A DNA stretch of 35,984 bases from a virus. Location of the stretch: IMG/VR virus record IMGVR_UViG_3300028920_000170, positions 1 through 35,984 of that record; one strand, written 5' to 3'. Each line of letters starts with the position of its first letter. The stretch's first letter is position 1. Shown one piece after another: positions 16,244 through 26,024 of the stretch. Below the pieces are notes generated by a model. It did not search any database. It was given only the letters and a program-made list of their open reading frames with translations, and was not told the origin of the DNA. The position numbers and the translations under genes are program-made.

Positions 16244-17158
16244 ATGGCAGTAGGAATTTATGGAATAACAAGACCCGCAGATGTTAGTGTTGATGACATT
16301 GACATCTACTATAATTACATACCCAACAGGGAAACAAATAATGATACGATTTATAAATTAGATGCAACACAATTATTAACGTATAATTATTTGCCTGATG
16401 ATGAAAAATTGTTTGATGAGGGTGTGGATAGAAATATATTAGAAGGATTGTATAACTTAAGATTACCAGCATCGGTATTTAGTCAATTGGGTATATACAC
16501 AATATACATTAAACCAAAAAGTTTTTATACTACTGTTCTTGATTGTAGTGTATTATCAGCACTACCAAACGTTAAAGGTATTGTTGTTGATGTTAATAGT
16601 TTACCCGAAGGTTTAAGGGGTAACAATGCACTTCAAGGGTATCGTATTGAATATATTGATATGGTAACAAACAACAAAATAAGAAATGTGGTTAGATATG
16701 TTGTGACATCAAATAAAGTAATACCAATAAATGAAAATGTCGGTAATACTACACAAAAAACAACTAGATATAAGTTTGATGATAGTGGTTCTCTAATGTT
16801 TTTACAGTTAACTCCAAGTAGTTCAACCGATGTAAAACCAAATGTTTCTCCATTTATAGGTAGTCCAACACAAACAATTATTATTTCCAACACATTTTTT
16901 AATCCAATGGTAATTGAAGTCGATTTAGTTGAAAATACCATTGATACTCTTTCAGATTTAGTTGGTGGTGAACAAATAAAAGATGTAGATAACGGTATTT
17001 TAACATATTATGATAAGAATAGGGTTATTACTAAACAATTCGATATTTTTGAAATTAAGGATGATGTTAGTGATGTTTCATTATTTGAAGTTAAGCAAAA
17101 AAGAACGAATATTGACGAGACACAAAATTTTAATGATGTAATTAGTGAAATAGAATAA
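16244..17158 (+). CDS. Probable baseplate or tail structural protein
   Basis: 304 residues, beta-rich throughout. It starts MAVGIYGITRPADVSVDDID, includes SVFSQLGIYTIYIKPKSFYT and a long middle with RIEYIDMVTNNKIRNVVRY, and ends with a charged helical tail. Length and setting are similar to T4 gp8 (a baseplate wedge protein), but I see no sequence match strong enough to name it. It is the last gene of the baseplate wedge operon; a hairpin terminator lies 23 bases downstream. Confidence 0.72.
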   Translation: MAVGIYGITRPADVSVDDIDIYYNYIPNRETNNDTIYKLDATQLLTYNYLPDDEKLFDEGVDRNILEGLYNLRLPASVFSQLGIYTIYIKPKSFYTTVLDCSVLSALPNVKGIVVDVNSLPEGLRGNNALQGYRIEYIDMVTNNKIRNVVRYVVTSNKVIPINENVGNTTQKTTRYKFDDSGSLMFLQLTPSSSTDVKPNVSPFIGSPTQTIIISNTFFNPMVIEVDLVENTIDTLSDLVGGEQIKDVDNGILTYYDKNRVITKQFDIFEIKDDVSDVSLFEVKQKRTNIDETQNFNDVISEIE

Positions 17159-17181
17159 AAATTTTATTAATTCTACATGAT

Positions 17182-17210
17182 AAATCCCAATTATTGATTG
17201 GGATTTTTTA
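17182..17210 (+). terminator. Intrinsic terminator after wedge operon
   Basis: A perfect 10-bp stem, AAATCCCAAT (17182-17191) with ATTGGGATTT (17197-17206), a 5-base loop and a following T-run. The GTATTTAT motif follows within 12 bases of the hairpin. Confidence 0.92.
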
Positions 17211-17217
17211 TTTTATC

Positions 17218-17225
17218 GTATTTAT
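17218..17225 (+). promoter_or_regulatory. Putative late promoter before the large tail gene
   Basis: GTATTTAT (extended GTATTTATA) lies between the terminator at 17182-17210 and the GTG start at 17244, with 26 bases from its G to the start codon. Confidence 0.7.
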
Positions 17226-17243
17226 ATTAAAATTGTTAAAATT

Positions 17244-20200
17244 GTGGCAAAAGTAAAAGTTGTAAATACAAAAATTGATTCGAATCTCAACGGAAATAAT
17301 TTTACCGATACACCATCGAACACAATATTTTCATTTGGTTCATTTAATATTACGTCTAATTTTGACGATAAAGTATCGATTGATTATAGCAAAACATTAA
17401 GTACTTTTGTTCGACCAGTTACATTAGAAACTCTCGGATTTACAGAAAAACAATCAGAAATTATAAACAATACTACAACGAATTTAGTTTTAAATCTAAA
17501 TAATTCTGATTTAAATACTTTTGTTAGATATGGTTCTGCGTATGAATTTTTAAGAGTATCGATACAAAACATAATATTAGCATATCCAGCAAGTCTGTTC
17601 GCATTAACCACTGGTGGTAATCCAACATATGCTTATTTAACATACGACCCTGTTTCAAACATATCAACATTTGGTGTACCAATTAATCGTATTGTTAATA
17701 ATTTTGGTCTAATATATAATGATAGTAATCAATCAATTCCTGATGATAATGAATTAAAAAATTTAAATTTATCGTATGAAAAATATGTTATTTCTACTTC
17801 ATTAGAACCTGAAATTCCGTATGATGTTATCGGATTTTCTGGATATAGTGAAAACAGTAGTGATTTTCAGCGTAGAAATTATATAATGTTTAATGTGGAG
17901 GGCAATCCATTTCATTTAATGGGTACTGGTGAAACTGGAAATCTTGATTTTCACATTAAACCAAACAATGTTGTTTTTGAAGAGTTTAGAGCAGAATTAA
18001 ATCCATATGAAAAATATATTGTATCTGAAAGAAATGGTGTTAGAGGATTTGAATTTACATTAAAGACACCAGTACTTTTAGATAATGGTGAGATAATATA
18101 TTCAAATACTTTAGCACAGTGGTCAACAAGTGATGGTTATAATATTGATATTAACAACACAAACTATCAAAGATTTTTAGAAGTGGTGTTAACAATAGGT
18201 GCTAAATACGATAAAATAAAAACAGATTTAATTGCCAGATTTTTAACACCATCATCATTAAAAACATATGACCTTACCGAAGAGGGTAAGATGACAAAGT
18301 TACTTAGAATATATGGTAGAGAATTTGACCAAATTAGACAATTTATTGATTCATTAGTTTATGTGAATAAAATATCATATGATAAAATTAATAATATTCC
18401 AGACCAAATTGTAAAGAATTTATCAAAAACATTTGGTTGGGAATACTTTTCATTGGTGAACGAAAGTGAATTAATGGATAGTTTTTTAAGTATTGATGAA
18501 AAGGAACGAAATTTAAATGAAGACTTACTACCCGCAGAAATTGATGTAGAATTATGGAGAAGAATTTTAAATAATACAAACTATTTTTGGAAATCTAAAG
18601 GTACTCGTGAATCATTAAAATCAATGTTTTTGTTAATTGGAATTCCCGAACCATTTATTAATATCACAGAATATGTATATACCGTTGAGGGAAAAATCAA
18701 TCCAAATACTGTAACATTAAGTCAATATGATTTTCCTACGAGTTCATTACCTTATGATAATAGTGGATACCCAGTAGCACCTTTAGAAACAAAAGATTTT
18801 TATTTTCAAATTTCTGGTGATACTGATGCTGGTAAAAGATATATGGATGTTTTTCGTATGGCAGGTTTTAATTTAATTGAAACAATTGATAATAAAAAAT
18901 CTTGGGTTGAAGAGGGTTCGATAACTAGGATTCATTACAGTACCCCACAATATTATCAAGAGGACAGTAAGTTAGTGTTAAATACCAAAGCAATTGACGT
19001 AGCATTAGATACTGCACGTGGAATTGAATTTGATGTTTTTACTTACATTAAAGATGTTGATTTTCCAGCAAATAACAGTGGATATACACTACCATTTTCG
19101 TATGTTAATATCTCACTAGCATATACGGGTAGTGAAAATACATTCACATTGCCAATTGATTATGATAAATATGAGGGTGATTTAGAAGTAAGATTTAATG
19201 GAATACTATTAAATGCACCAAAAACTGGTAGTACTAGTGGTATTACAACAAATGCTGATTATAGTGTTAGTGGAAATTCATTTACTTTATTAACTGCAAG
19301 TGCTACATCAAACACTTCTCGTAGAGACGTGATACAAGCAACTTTTATATATTCTGGTGATTCACAACCAATTACTGGGATAACAGTTAATTATGTTGTA
19401 ACAAGAATCAGTGCAAATCCTAGTGGTACTGAAATACCATTACCTAGTAAACCACGTGGTGATGTTCAGTTAACAATAAATGGAATTGCATTAACAAAAG
19501 GTGTTGGTGGTTTAACTGGTGATTATAGTGTTGATAGTGAAAACGATAAAATTATCGTTTATAATTCCGATGTAATATCATACCTAATGATTAACCCACA
19601 AATACAGGTTTCATATATTGAGGTTGATGGTAGTGATAGTATTAATTTAAGAAGTGAAGTGGTTAGAATTGATAGTTTTAATACAAGTAAAATATATTTT
19701 AATCAATCTGCCAACAAATATGTTTTTAAATTAAATTACAAGGTAAATGATGCTAAAGAAATTAAATTTTTAGTGGATGGTATTGCATTAGAACCATATA
19801 AAGATTACAATATAAATACAATGAATCCATTCGAGGTATATTTACCAAAAGGAATGAAGTATGGTATGGTTATTAGTGTATACTACTTAGTTGGTGGTGA
19901 TGAAATATTTACTCCTGTGGTTTCAGATGATTTTGGGTTAGGTGATATTACAAAATTATCGTTTTTAGAATTTCTTGAATTAATACAGAGAAGAATGATT
20001 AATGCGAGAACAAGAAAAACAATAACAAATTCAAAAGGTGGTTGGTATCCTACGGTACAGAAAATATATGAAACATATCTAAAGAGAAGCACATTAAATT
20101 CAAACAATAGTTTATTATCAAATGGTTATACTTTTCAAAATTTATATCCGTTTTTAAGTAAATATAATGCGTTTTTTCAACGATTTGTAGACCAATTATT

Positions 20201-21701
20201 ATCTGCAACAGTAATCATGAAAAAGGGTGGATTACTGGTTCGAAACGGATTATTTACAAAGCAAAAATTTGCATATAAAAGGGGTGTTAATTTATTCAAA
20301 GAAATTGTTGATGATGAGTTAATTGACAATAGAAATCAAATGTTGTTTCAATATTTAGGTAGTGATGGTGCAACATTTAAAGTATCACAACCATCAGAAG
20401 ATGTACCACCACCTTTCGTATTAAGTGTTGAAACTAAATCTGGTACTGCTGGTTATAGAGAAATAACGGAAACCATAGAATCTGGTTTTTCATTTGAAAT
20501 TCAAACAATTATGGATGGTTATATAAGCAATGCGGGTGGTATAAATGTTTCTGGATATACTGATGTTATTAGTTATGGTATTGAATATAGAGGTACAATG
20601 GCAAGAGAACAACCTTGGATACCAAATATCATTACTGATACACTAGAAACAAATAGTTATACAATACCAATGATTTCTGGTTTAACACCTGGTAATTCAT
20701 ATGAATATCGAGCGATTGTAAATACACCAACATTATCTGCGGTTGGTAGTAAACTAACGATTGTAATACCAGAACCTGAACCACCATTAGTTCCATCAGG
20801 AATGACTAAATTACATACATCAGTAACTGAAACAACAATATGTAATGCTGGTGGATGTAATATACAAGGATATGAGGATGTCCAGTGGTATGGTGTAGAA
20901 TATGAAGAAATTAGTACAGGTGTTCCATTTAATGTTACTCCAAGTAGTTTTACTAACATAAGTCCTGCAAGTACAACATGTAGTGTTACAATCTGTGGTG
21001 ATATTACAAATTCATATACAAGACAAGCAGTTGCTGGTGGAACACCAATAACATGGTTGATACCTGCAACACCTGAAATACCAACACCAACAGGTATTCA
21101 ACAAACAATTGGTATTCAAACCAACACATCAACATCATCAAGAACTGGTTGTGTTGTTTATACACCAGCAATTGGTACACCAAAAATTGTTGAATTTACA
21201 CAATTAGGTGCTACTGTACAAAAAACTATTAATGTGGTTAACGAAACAGGATACCCCGATACTTTTCCAGCCGAATATCCAGAAAATGGTGGTGGTTATT
21301 TAATTTGTATTTGTGATGCTGGTTATTTAACACAACCATTTGTTGGTGAATCATATAATTTAACATTGTCATATTATTTTTGCAAGGATGTAACAAACGC
21401 AGCGCATGTTCAACATGTTCAATGTGTTTGTGCGACATGTAATGGTGGGTTGATTGGTGAAGAATCTTGGGGTCAAAAGGCTGCTGGTAGTTGTAGTGGT
21501 AGTTTTGCAACAAAAACAATCAATAATGGTGATGTTGTGAGATTATATGCTAGAGCATCAACGCAGGATAAAGATAAGTTTCCAAGTATTGCAAGAATAA
21601 GTTTTGATGTATCAGGAAACGGATATGTTAAAGGAAGTCCATCAATTGTAGAAGCAAAAACATGCACAACACAATCTGATGAACAACAAGGAGTTAGATA
21701 A
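17244..21701 (+). CDS. Large baseplate/tail protein with fibronectin-like modules
   Basis: 1485 residues from a GTG start chosen because it opens MAKVKVVNTKID 26 bases after the late-type motif, with no earlier in-frame ATG after the terminator. Around residues 430-480, ELWRRILNNTNYFWKSKGTR followed by ESLKSMFLLIGIP matches the segment typical of P2 gpI-like tail proteins that link baseplate to fibres. The centre is beta-rich with repeated GD-Y-S-V units (near 665 and 755). From about 1080, two related modules occur (NAGG-x-N-x2-GY-x-DV-x2-YG-x-EY), the first followed by ISGLTPGNSYEYRAIV, a fibronectin type III-like strand. The last 170 residues are cysteine-rich (ICICDAG, VQCVCATC), unusual for this gene set and perhaps a metal-stabilised or disulphide tip. 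Likely a baseplate arm or fibre base that contacts the host surface. Confidence 0.8.
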   Translation: MAKVKVVNTKIDSNLNGNNFTDTPSNTIFSFGSFNITSNFDDKVSIDYSKTLSTFVRPVTLETLGFTEKQSEIINNTTTNLVLNLNNSDLNTFVRYGSAYEFLRVSIQNIILAYPASLFALTTGGNPTYAYLTYDPVSNISTFGVPINRIVNNFGLIYNDSNQSIPDDNELKNLNLSYEKYVISTSLEPEIPYDVIGFSGYSENSSDFQRRNYIMFNVEGNPFHLMGTGETGNLDFHIKPNNVVFEEFRAELNPYEKYIVSERNGVRGFEFTLKTPVLLDNGEIIYSNTLAQWSTSDGYNIDINNTNYQRFLEVVLTIGAKYDKIKTDLIARFLTPSSLKTYDLTEEGKMTKLLRIYGREFDQIRQFIDSLVYVNKISYDKINNIPDQIVKNLSKTFGWEYFSLVNESELMDSFLSIDEKERNLNEDLLPAEIDVELWRRILNNTNYFWKSKGTRESLKSMFLLIGIPEPFINITEYVYTVEGKINPNTVTLSQYDFPTSSLPYDNSGYPVAPLETKDFYFQISGDTDAGKRYMDVFRMAGFNLIETIDNKKSWVEEGSITRIHYSTPQYYQEDSKLVLNTKAIDVALDTARGIEFDVFTYIKDVDFPANNSGYTLPFSYVNISLAYTGSENTFTLPIDYDKYEGDLEVRFNGILLNAPKTGSTSGITTNADYSVSGNSFTLLTASATSNTSRRDVIQATFIYSGDSQPITGITVNYVVTRISANPSGTEIPLPSKPRGDVQLTINGIALTKGVGGLTGDYSVDSENDKIIVYNSDVISYLMINPQIQVSYIEVDGSDSINLRSEVVRIDSFNTSKIYFNQSANKYVFKLNYKVNDAKEIKFLVDGIALEPYKDYNINTMNPFEVYLPKGMKYGMVISVYYLVGGDEIFTPVVSDDFGLGDITKLSFLEFLELIQRRMINARTRKTITNSKGGWYPTVQKIYETYLKRSTLNSNNSLLSNGYTFQNLYPFLSKYNAFFQRFVDQLLSATVIMKKGGLLVRNGLFTKQKFAYKRGVNLFKEIVDDELIDNRNQMLFQYLGSDGATFKVSQPSEDVPPPFVLSVETKSGTAGYREITETIESGFSFEIQTIMDGYISNAGGINVSGYTDVISYGIEYRGTMAREQPWIPNIITDTLETNSYTIPMISGLTPGNSYEYRAIVNTPTLSAVGSKLTIVIPEPEPPLVPSGMTKLHTSVTETTICNAGGCNIQGYEDVQWYGVEYEEISTGVPFNVTPSSFTNISPASTTCSVTICGDITNSYTRQAVAGGTPITWLIPATPEIPTPTGIQQTIGIQTNTSTSSRTGCVVYTPAIGTPKIVEFTQLGATVQKTINVVNETGYPDTFPAEYPENGGGYLICICDAGYLTQPFVGESYNLTLSYYFCKDVTNAAHVQHVQCVCATCNGGLIGEESWGQKAAGSCSGSFATKTINNGDVVRLYARASTQDKDKFPSIARISFDVSGNGYVKGSPSIVEAKTCTTQSDEQQGVR

Positions 21702-21715
21702 TTAAAATTTATATT

Positions 21716-22744
21716 ATGACATGGATTAAAGCACAGCCAATAAAACAAGGAGCACTAATTAAAAATTGGTATAATTATACAATTACTGGGTTAACACCAA
21801 GTACAACATATAGATATAGGTCGTTTTTTATTGTTGATGGTGTTGAATATAAGGGTGTTAATGAGTATACTGCAACAACAGCAGCAATTAATTATCAAAT
21901 ACCAACAGTAAGCACTGGAAATATTGTAGATAATATTGCTGAAACAAGTTTTGATATTAACAATAATGAAATTACATCAGATGGTGGTGCAAGTATTATT
22001 GAATATGGTATTTTATATACACAATTAACGGCATTTAATGGTTCAAATACTTTAGTGCTGAGTAATTATCCAACAAATGTGAAAAAGGATTCAACAACAA
22101 GCAGTGTTTCAATCCCAACAACATTTAGTGGTGAGACAACAGGTTTACTTGCTGGTACAAATACATATTATCGTGCATTTGCAAGAAATGCTGTTGGTGT
22201 AGCATATGGTCAAATATATTCACAATTAACAAATGAAGCATCTACTGGTTATTTTACAATGGATACATCGGTATTTCCAGGTTCAACAAAATTAATTGCA
22301 ACAAACTATAGTTCGTCTAAAAAATATGAAATTGTGATAAAATATTTCTTAGAAGCAGATGTTGCTAATATTAATGGATATTCTCAAAATACTGCAATAA
22401 CAGAAATAATTGTTTATAGAGATGGTGTTAATTATTTTTCAGATTCAGTACAAACTGAAACAATATGTGAAATGGGTGAATCGGATGTTGTGGGTAAAAC
22501 AGGTATAACGACAATCTCTGATATTACAAATTTAAATACAACAAGAATAACAACTTCAATTGATTTTGAAAACGGTCCCGATGGTATTGTCAAAGGTGGT
22601 CGTGCAAACATTCAATTGTTAGAGGTATATGAAAGTATTGATAATGGTGTTACATATAATCAGATAACAATTCCAGCGAATCAACATAATTTAGCACGAT
22701 ATCATGAAGACCAAATGGGAATTACTACAATTGGAACTGTATAA
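21716..22744 (+). CDS. Tail fibre-like protein with fibronectin-like repeats
   Basis: 342 residues, 14 bases after the large tail gene. It begins abruptly inside a fibronectin-like unit (NYTITGLTPSTTYRYRSFFI), lacking the first strands, and then has a more complete unit (SDGGASIIEYGILYTQ to TYYRAFARNAVGVAYG). The C-terminal 170 residues are beta-rich with no recognised family and could form a receptor-binding or trimerising tip. The similarity of its modules to the C-terminus of the upstream protein suggests module exchange or division of an ancestral fibre. An upstream in-frame stop at 21695 rules out a longer start. Confidence 0.72.
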   Translation: MTWIKAQPIKQGALIKNWYNYTITGLTPSTTYRYRSFFIVDGVEYKGVNEYTATTAAINYQIPTVSTGNIVDNIAETSFDINNNEITSDGGASIIEYGILYTQLTAFNGSNTLVLSNYPTNVKKDSTTSSVSIPTTFSGETTGLLAGTNTYYRAFARNAVGVAYGQIYSQLTNEASTGYFTMDTSVFPGSTKLIATNYSSSKKYEIVIKYFLEADVANINGYSQNTAITEIIVYRDGVNYFSDSVQTETICEMGESDVVGKTGITTISDITNLNTTRITTSIDFENGPDGIVKGGRANIQLLEVYESIDNGVTYNQITIPANQHNLARYHEDQMGITTIGTV

Positions 22745-22760
22745 TAAAAATAATATGAAT

Positions 22761-22768
22761 GTATTTAT
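22761..22768 (+). promoter_or_regulatory. Putative late promoter before tail gene
   Basis: GTATTTAT (extended GTATTTATA) lies in the 41-base gap before the ATG at 22786, 25 bases from G to start. There is no terminator here, so it would be an internal promoter within the tail gene run. Confidence 0.65.
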
Positions 22769-22785
22769 ATTAAGATAACAAAATT

Positions 22786-24084
22786 ATGGCATTTATTGAT
22801 AAACAAGATAGTACGGTATTAAATATAAAATTAACCTCAAAGGGTAGAGAACTACTTGCGGAGGGTAAGTTAAATTTTAAATACTTTGTAATTGGTGATA
22901 GTGAAATTGATTACAATTTAAACAATGAAATTGAAAATGATTATTATTCATCAGGATATACTGGTTTTGATTCATCAGTACTTGCTGCAATGGATAAAAA
23001 CCCAGAAATTATTTCATCAATTCCACGTAGTTTATCTGGCGATTCGTTTAACGAATTACTTTCAATACCAATAACTAATTACGTTGTTGAGAATAGTGTT
23101 GAACCTATTGGTTTTTTTGATAATAGTGGTACTACATATAATACTGATAGTAATCATGTGAAACAACCAAATGCCATGATTCAAGTAAGTGGTGTTGCTG
23201 GAGGATTTAGTGTTACGCTATTAAAATCGCCAGATTATGGTTCTAGTGTTGAAGAACCAATTGAAGGTGATTTACTGTACATTAAATGGACTACAAACAA
23301 TAGTACAACAGGATTTACTGTAAATAGTAATTATCCAACACCAAATTTATTTTATAGAATTGTTAGTGTTGTGGGTAGTAGTAAATTATCTGATGGAAGT
23401 ATAACACTTAATGTTGATAGAGAATTGCCTGATTTCAGTTCACTTGGGTTATCAACAAGCATATATGCAGGTGCAATGGTTTACTATAATAGTATTAATT
23501 ACGGAAATAATGGAGTAATTGGTATGTCACCAACGGATTATGTTGATAATAGTGTTATTGCATTTTTAGAAAATTGTCAGTGTCCAACAATAATATTTCC
23601 TTTTTGGAATTTATCAATATTATACATAGAAGAAATTGCTGGGGTTCAAGCGGATAATATAAAATACACACAATTTAACAATAAATCAATGGGTGGGTTT
23701 GTTTCTTATATTCAAAATCAATCACCTGTATATAAAAAATTGGGTGTTATACACTATACAAACAATTCACCTGCAAATGTATATGCAGAGGGATTTTTAT
23801 TAAAAACACCGAAATTGGATATTCCTACAATAATGTGGCATAAATCTACTGGTACTACAATGGGATTAACATTAATTGCTAGTGGTAGTACAAAAATGTT
23901 AACAGGTGATACAAAATCGCTAAACATCAACTATTATGATTTAACTGATTTATCTGGTAATGTTGTAGGTAAAGTATTTCCAGATTTGAAAATTTTTGTA
24001 ATTGAAGACCAAGAATTATTATTTGCAATGTCATATAAATCAAATAGGTCATGGACACTTCCAAATTATACAATTGATATTTAA
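22786..24084 (+). CDS. Tail/baseplate structural protein
   Basis: 432 residues. The start, MAFIDKQDSTVLNIKLTSKG followed by RELLAEGKLNFKYFVIGDSE, and the end, LLFAMSYKSNRSWTLPNYTI, are patterns I associate with large-phage tail or fibre proteins; the latter resembles segments found where fibres join the baseplate. The body is beta-rich. Position between a fibre-like protein and another tail protein, together with its own late-type motif, supports a virion role. Exact location in the tail is unknown. Confidence 0.75.
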   Translation: MAFIDKQDSTVLNIKLTSKGRELLAEGKLNFKYFVIGDSEIDYNLNNEIENDYYSSGYTGFDSSVLAAMDKNPEIISSIPRSLSGDSFNELLSIPITNYVVENSVEPIGFFDNSGTTYNTDSNHVKQPNAMIQVSGVAGGFSVTLLKSPDYGSSVEEPIEGDLLYIKWTTNNSTTGFTVNSNYPTPNLFYRIVSVVGSSKLSDGSITLNVDRELPDFSSLGLSTSIYAGAMVYYNSINYGNNGVIGMSPTDYVDNSVIAFLENCQCPTIIFPFWNLSILYIEEIAGVQADNIKYTQFNNKSMGGFVSYIQNQSPVYKKLGVIHYTNNSPANVYAEGFLLKTPKLDIPTIMWHKSTGTTMGLTLIASGSTKMLTGDTKSLNINYYDLTDLSGNVVGKVFPDLKIFVIEDQELLFAMSYKSNRSWTLPNYTIDI

Positions 24085-24097
24085 AAAATAAAATGGT

Positions 24098-24811
24098 ATG
24101 AATACATATACAATATATACAACATATGCGCTGGTAATGACAGGTAATACCGCAGGATATAATAATGCAATTCATTGTAATTATATTAACACAAAACAAA
24201 TTGAAACAGATAATATTACAATACAAGAAATCAGTTTGAATTTTCAAAGTTCAGACGATTTTAGATTTTTATCTAGTACTGTTGAAACTGGTTTTACAGC
24301 ACATAGAATATATTTAATAGCACAGGTTGTTCAAGAGGTTAGTGGTGTGACAACCAAACCAAACCCATCAAACTGGAAATATTTAGATGTTACAAATCAA
24401 ATTACTGGATATGTTGGTGGATTATTAACTAAAGAATTAATAACTAGTGTTGTGTATAAGATGCCATTAAATAATTACGATAGTTATTCAATATATAATC
24501 TATACTATTTAAATTATCCGTCTGAGGGTCAAAATAATTTATTAAATTTTGGTGATGAAACATATTTTTTTGGTAATGTAACAACAGATATTAAAGCAGA
24601 TGTTTATACACTAGACCTTTCAATTTCACTTCCATTAAATGAATTTAATTCAAGTACAAATTCAACATGGGATGGTGTATCTAAAGTGTATATGACTGAA
24701 ATTGGTTTATACGATGAAAATAAAAATTTAGTTGCCATTGGAAAATTAAATAATCCAGTGCCTAAAGATGCAACAATTTCAAGAACATTACTATTTGCAT
24801 TAGATTTTTAA
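24098..24811 (+). CDS. Tail/fibre structural protein
   Basis: 237 residues, beta-rich and tyrosine-rich. The C-terminal stretch VYMTEIGLYDENKNLVAIGK followed by LNNPVPKD is typical of phage tail-fibre or tail-collar-like proteins, where a TEIGLYD-x-G/N-LVAI strand recurs. It starts 13 bases after the preceding gene; the chosen ATG at 24098 is preceded by an out-of-frame ATG at 24093. It is the last structural gene of the block; I saw no hairpin terminator in the 79 bases that follow, only AT-rich sequence with T-runs. Confidence 0.75.
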   Translation: MNTYTIYTTYALVMTGNTAGYNNAIHCNYINTKQIETDNITIQEISLNFQSSDDFRFLSSTVETGFTAHRIYLIAQVVQEVSGVTTKPNPSNWKYLDVTNQITGYVGGLLTKELITSVVYKMPLNNYDSYSIYNLYYLNYPSEGQNNLLNFGDETYFFGNVTTDIKADVYTLDLSISLPLNEFNSSTNSTWDGVSKVYMTEIGLYDENKNLVAIGKLNNPVPKDATISRTLLFALDF

Positions 24812-24849
24812 TTTAATCATAAATTTTTATATTTTTTTATAGTTTCTTA

Positions 24850-24857
24850 GTATTTAT
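24850..24857 (+). promoter_or_regulatory. Putative late promoter before RHH-resolvase unit
   Basis: GTATTTAT lies 41 bases before the ATG at 24891 in an extremely AT-rich gap (24812-24890). The sequence right after it (ATAAATAATTATATATAA) is rich in short palindromes that could also bind a regulator. Confidence 0.6.
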
Positions 24858-24890
24858 TATAAATAATTATATATAAACATTATAATAAAT

Positions 24891-25085
24891 ATGAGAGATA
24901 TTCTTATTGAAAAAAGTGTAAAGCCAAAATCAGTAATTATTGATGGTGAATTACACAATAAATTTAAAATTTTCTGTAAAGGTAAATCAATGAAAATTGG
25001 TGGTGTTGTTGAGGATTTAATTATATTATATTTAGATAATCCAAAAACCATACAGAAATTAATTGATGATGTTAAAGATAAGTAA
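24891..25085 (+). CDS. Small ribbon-helix-helix-like DNA-binding protein
   Basis: 64 residues with the layout of Arc/CopG/MetJ proteins: a short strand (KSVIIDGELHNKFKIF), helix A, a turn and helix B (KIGGVVEDLIILYLD). The fold is inferred from the VxIDxELHxKFKxF strand-helix pattern. Such proteins bind operators as dimers. It is the first gene of a unit with the resolvase at 25104 (18 bases downstream) and could regulate that unit or a phage promoter. The AT-rich palindromic gap upstream is a candidate site for autoregulation. Confidence 0.7.
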   Translation: MRDILIEKSVKPKSVIIDGELHNKFKIFCKGKSMKIGGVVEDLIILYLDNPKTIQKLIDDVKDK

Positions 25086-25103
25086 TAATTTAAAAAATTA
25101 ACT

Positions 25104-25715
25104 ATGGAAAAATATATATGGTCGTTAGATATTAGTACAACAAATATTGGTAGCGCATTATGGGATAGTAAAGGTAAACTTATAGAATTAAAACATCTTG
25201 AATTAAAGACTGATAAAAATGTATTGGTTGATTATAGAGACATTTATAAAGCGGAGATATTTGAAAAATATGTTATAGATTATAAGCGAAGAATATTAAA
25301 AGAACTTAATGGTGAAATAATACATGTAATTGTTGAAGAACCTCTAGGTGGTAGTAATAATGCAAATACTGTATCATTATTATATGGATTTAATGGTATA
25401 TGTCGATATATTTTATATACAATTTTCGGTAAATATCCAATAAAAATTAGTGTACATAATTCAAGAAAATTATTTTGTACTGAATTGGTTCATACTAAGA
25501 AAGTTAAGGGTGAATTGGTTGAAGTATTATCATTTCCACCAGAATATCGTGATAAGAAAAAGTTGTATATCTGGGAAAAAGTTTGTAATTTAGAACCGCA
25601 AATCGAATGGTTTTATAAGAAAGACAGTAAAGAACCCAAAGACATGTGTTTTGATATGTCAGATAGTTATGCTGTTGGTTTTGCAGGATTAAAAAAACTT
25701 GGAATTATTAAATGA
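25104..25715 (+). CDS. RuvC-like Holliday junction resolvase
   Basis: 203 residues with an RNase H-like fold. Acidic catalytic positions are visible: D9 in IWSLDISTTNIG (strand 1), E78/E79 in VIVEEPLGGSN, and D184/D187 in CFDMSDSYAVG. This pattern fits RuvC/phage resolvase enzymes that cut four-way DNA junctions. In T4, the functional counterpart (gp49, a different fold) is needed late to debranch DNA for packaging; a late-type motif upstream agrees with that. It overlaps the next gene by 4 bases (ATGA). Confidence 0.8.
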   Translation: MEKYIWSLDISTTNIGSALWDSKGKLIELKHLELKTDKNVLVDYRDIYKAEIFEKYVIDYKRRILKELNGEIIHVIVEEPLGGSNNANTVSLLYGFNGICRYILYTIFGKYPIKISVHNSRKLFCTELVHTKKVKGELVEVLSFPPEYRDKKKLYIWEKVCNLEPQIEWFYKKDSKEPKDMCFDMSDSYAVGFAGLKKLGIIK

Positions 25716-26020
25716 AATATATTTACTTAATACAATCATTAGAAAATAGTTATTATAAAATTGGGGTGTCAAAACACCCCAATAAACGTATTAAAGAATT
25801 ACAAACGGGAAATTCTTCTAAATTAAAATTAGTTGAATCGTATCAATCCGAATTCGCACATTTAATTGAAAAAACATTACAACGAAAATATGTTTATCTT
25901 CGTAAAGAGGGTGAGTGGTTTGATATGTCAATTAGTAATGAGGTTTCATTTATTAATGAATGTAAGGAAATCGAAAAAAATATTATATTTTTAAAAGAAA
26001 ATGGTAATGTATTTATATAA
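25712..26020 (+). CDS. GIY-YIG-type protein, T5orf172/MUG113 family
   Basis: 102 residues. The start MKYIYLIQSLENSYYKIGVS is the degenerate GIY-YIG core (YIYLI then YKIG), followed by R26-IKELQTGN, the helix with E53 (LIEKTLQRKY) and the closing GEWFDM. This is the T5orf172 family, small nuclease-like proteins frequent in phages and defence or mobile genes. A complete nuclease site is plausible, but DNA specificity is unknown. Alternatively, it could be a stand-alone domain without cutting activity. It is translationally coupled to the resolvase by the ATGA overlap. Confidence 0.8.
   Translation: MKYIYLIQSLENSYYKIGVSKHPNKRIKELQTGNSSKLKLVESYQSEFAHLIEKTLQRKYVYLRKEGEWFDMSISNEVSFINECKEIEKNIIFLKENGNVFI
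26009..26016 (+). promoter_or_regulatory. GTATTTAT motif overlapping a gene end
   Basis: GTATTTAT covers the last codons of the gene at 25712-26020, 84 bases before the next start at 26093. A strong host-type promoter lies between, so the motif may be a second late promoter for the metallophosphoesterase gene or chance, since its bases are also coding. Confidence 0.35.
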
Positions 26021-26024
26021 AGCC

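Noticed and set aside
141-22768. Reading the motif as a T4 late box (TATAAATA) on the minus strand
   Set aside because: That orientation would drive antisense transcription away from the genes it precedes. Position relative to starts and terminators supports the plus-strand reading GTATTTAT.
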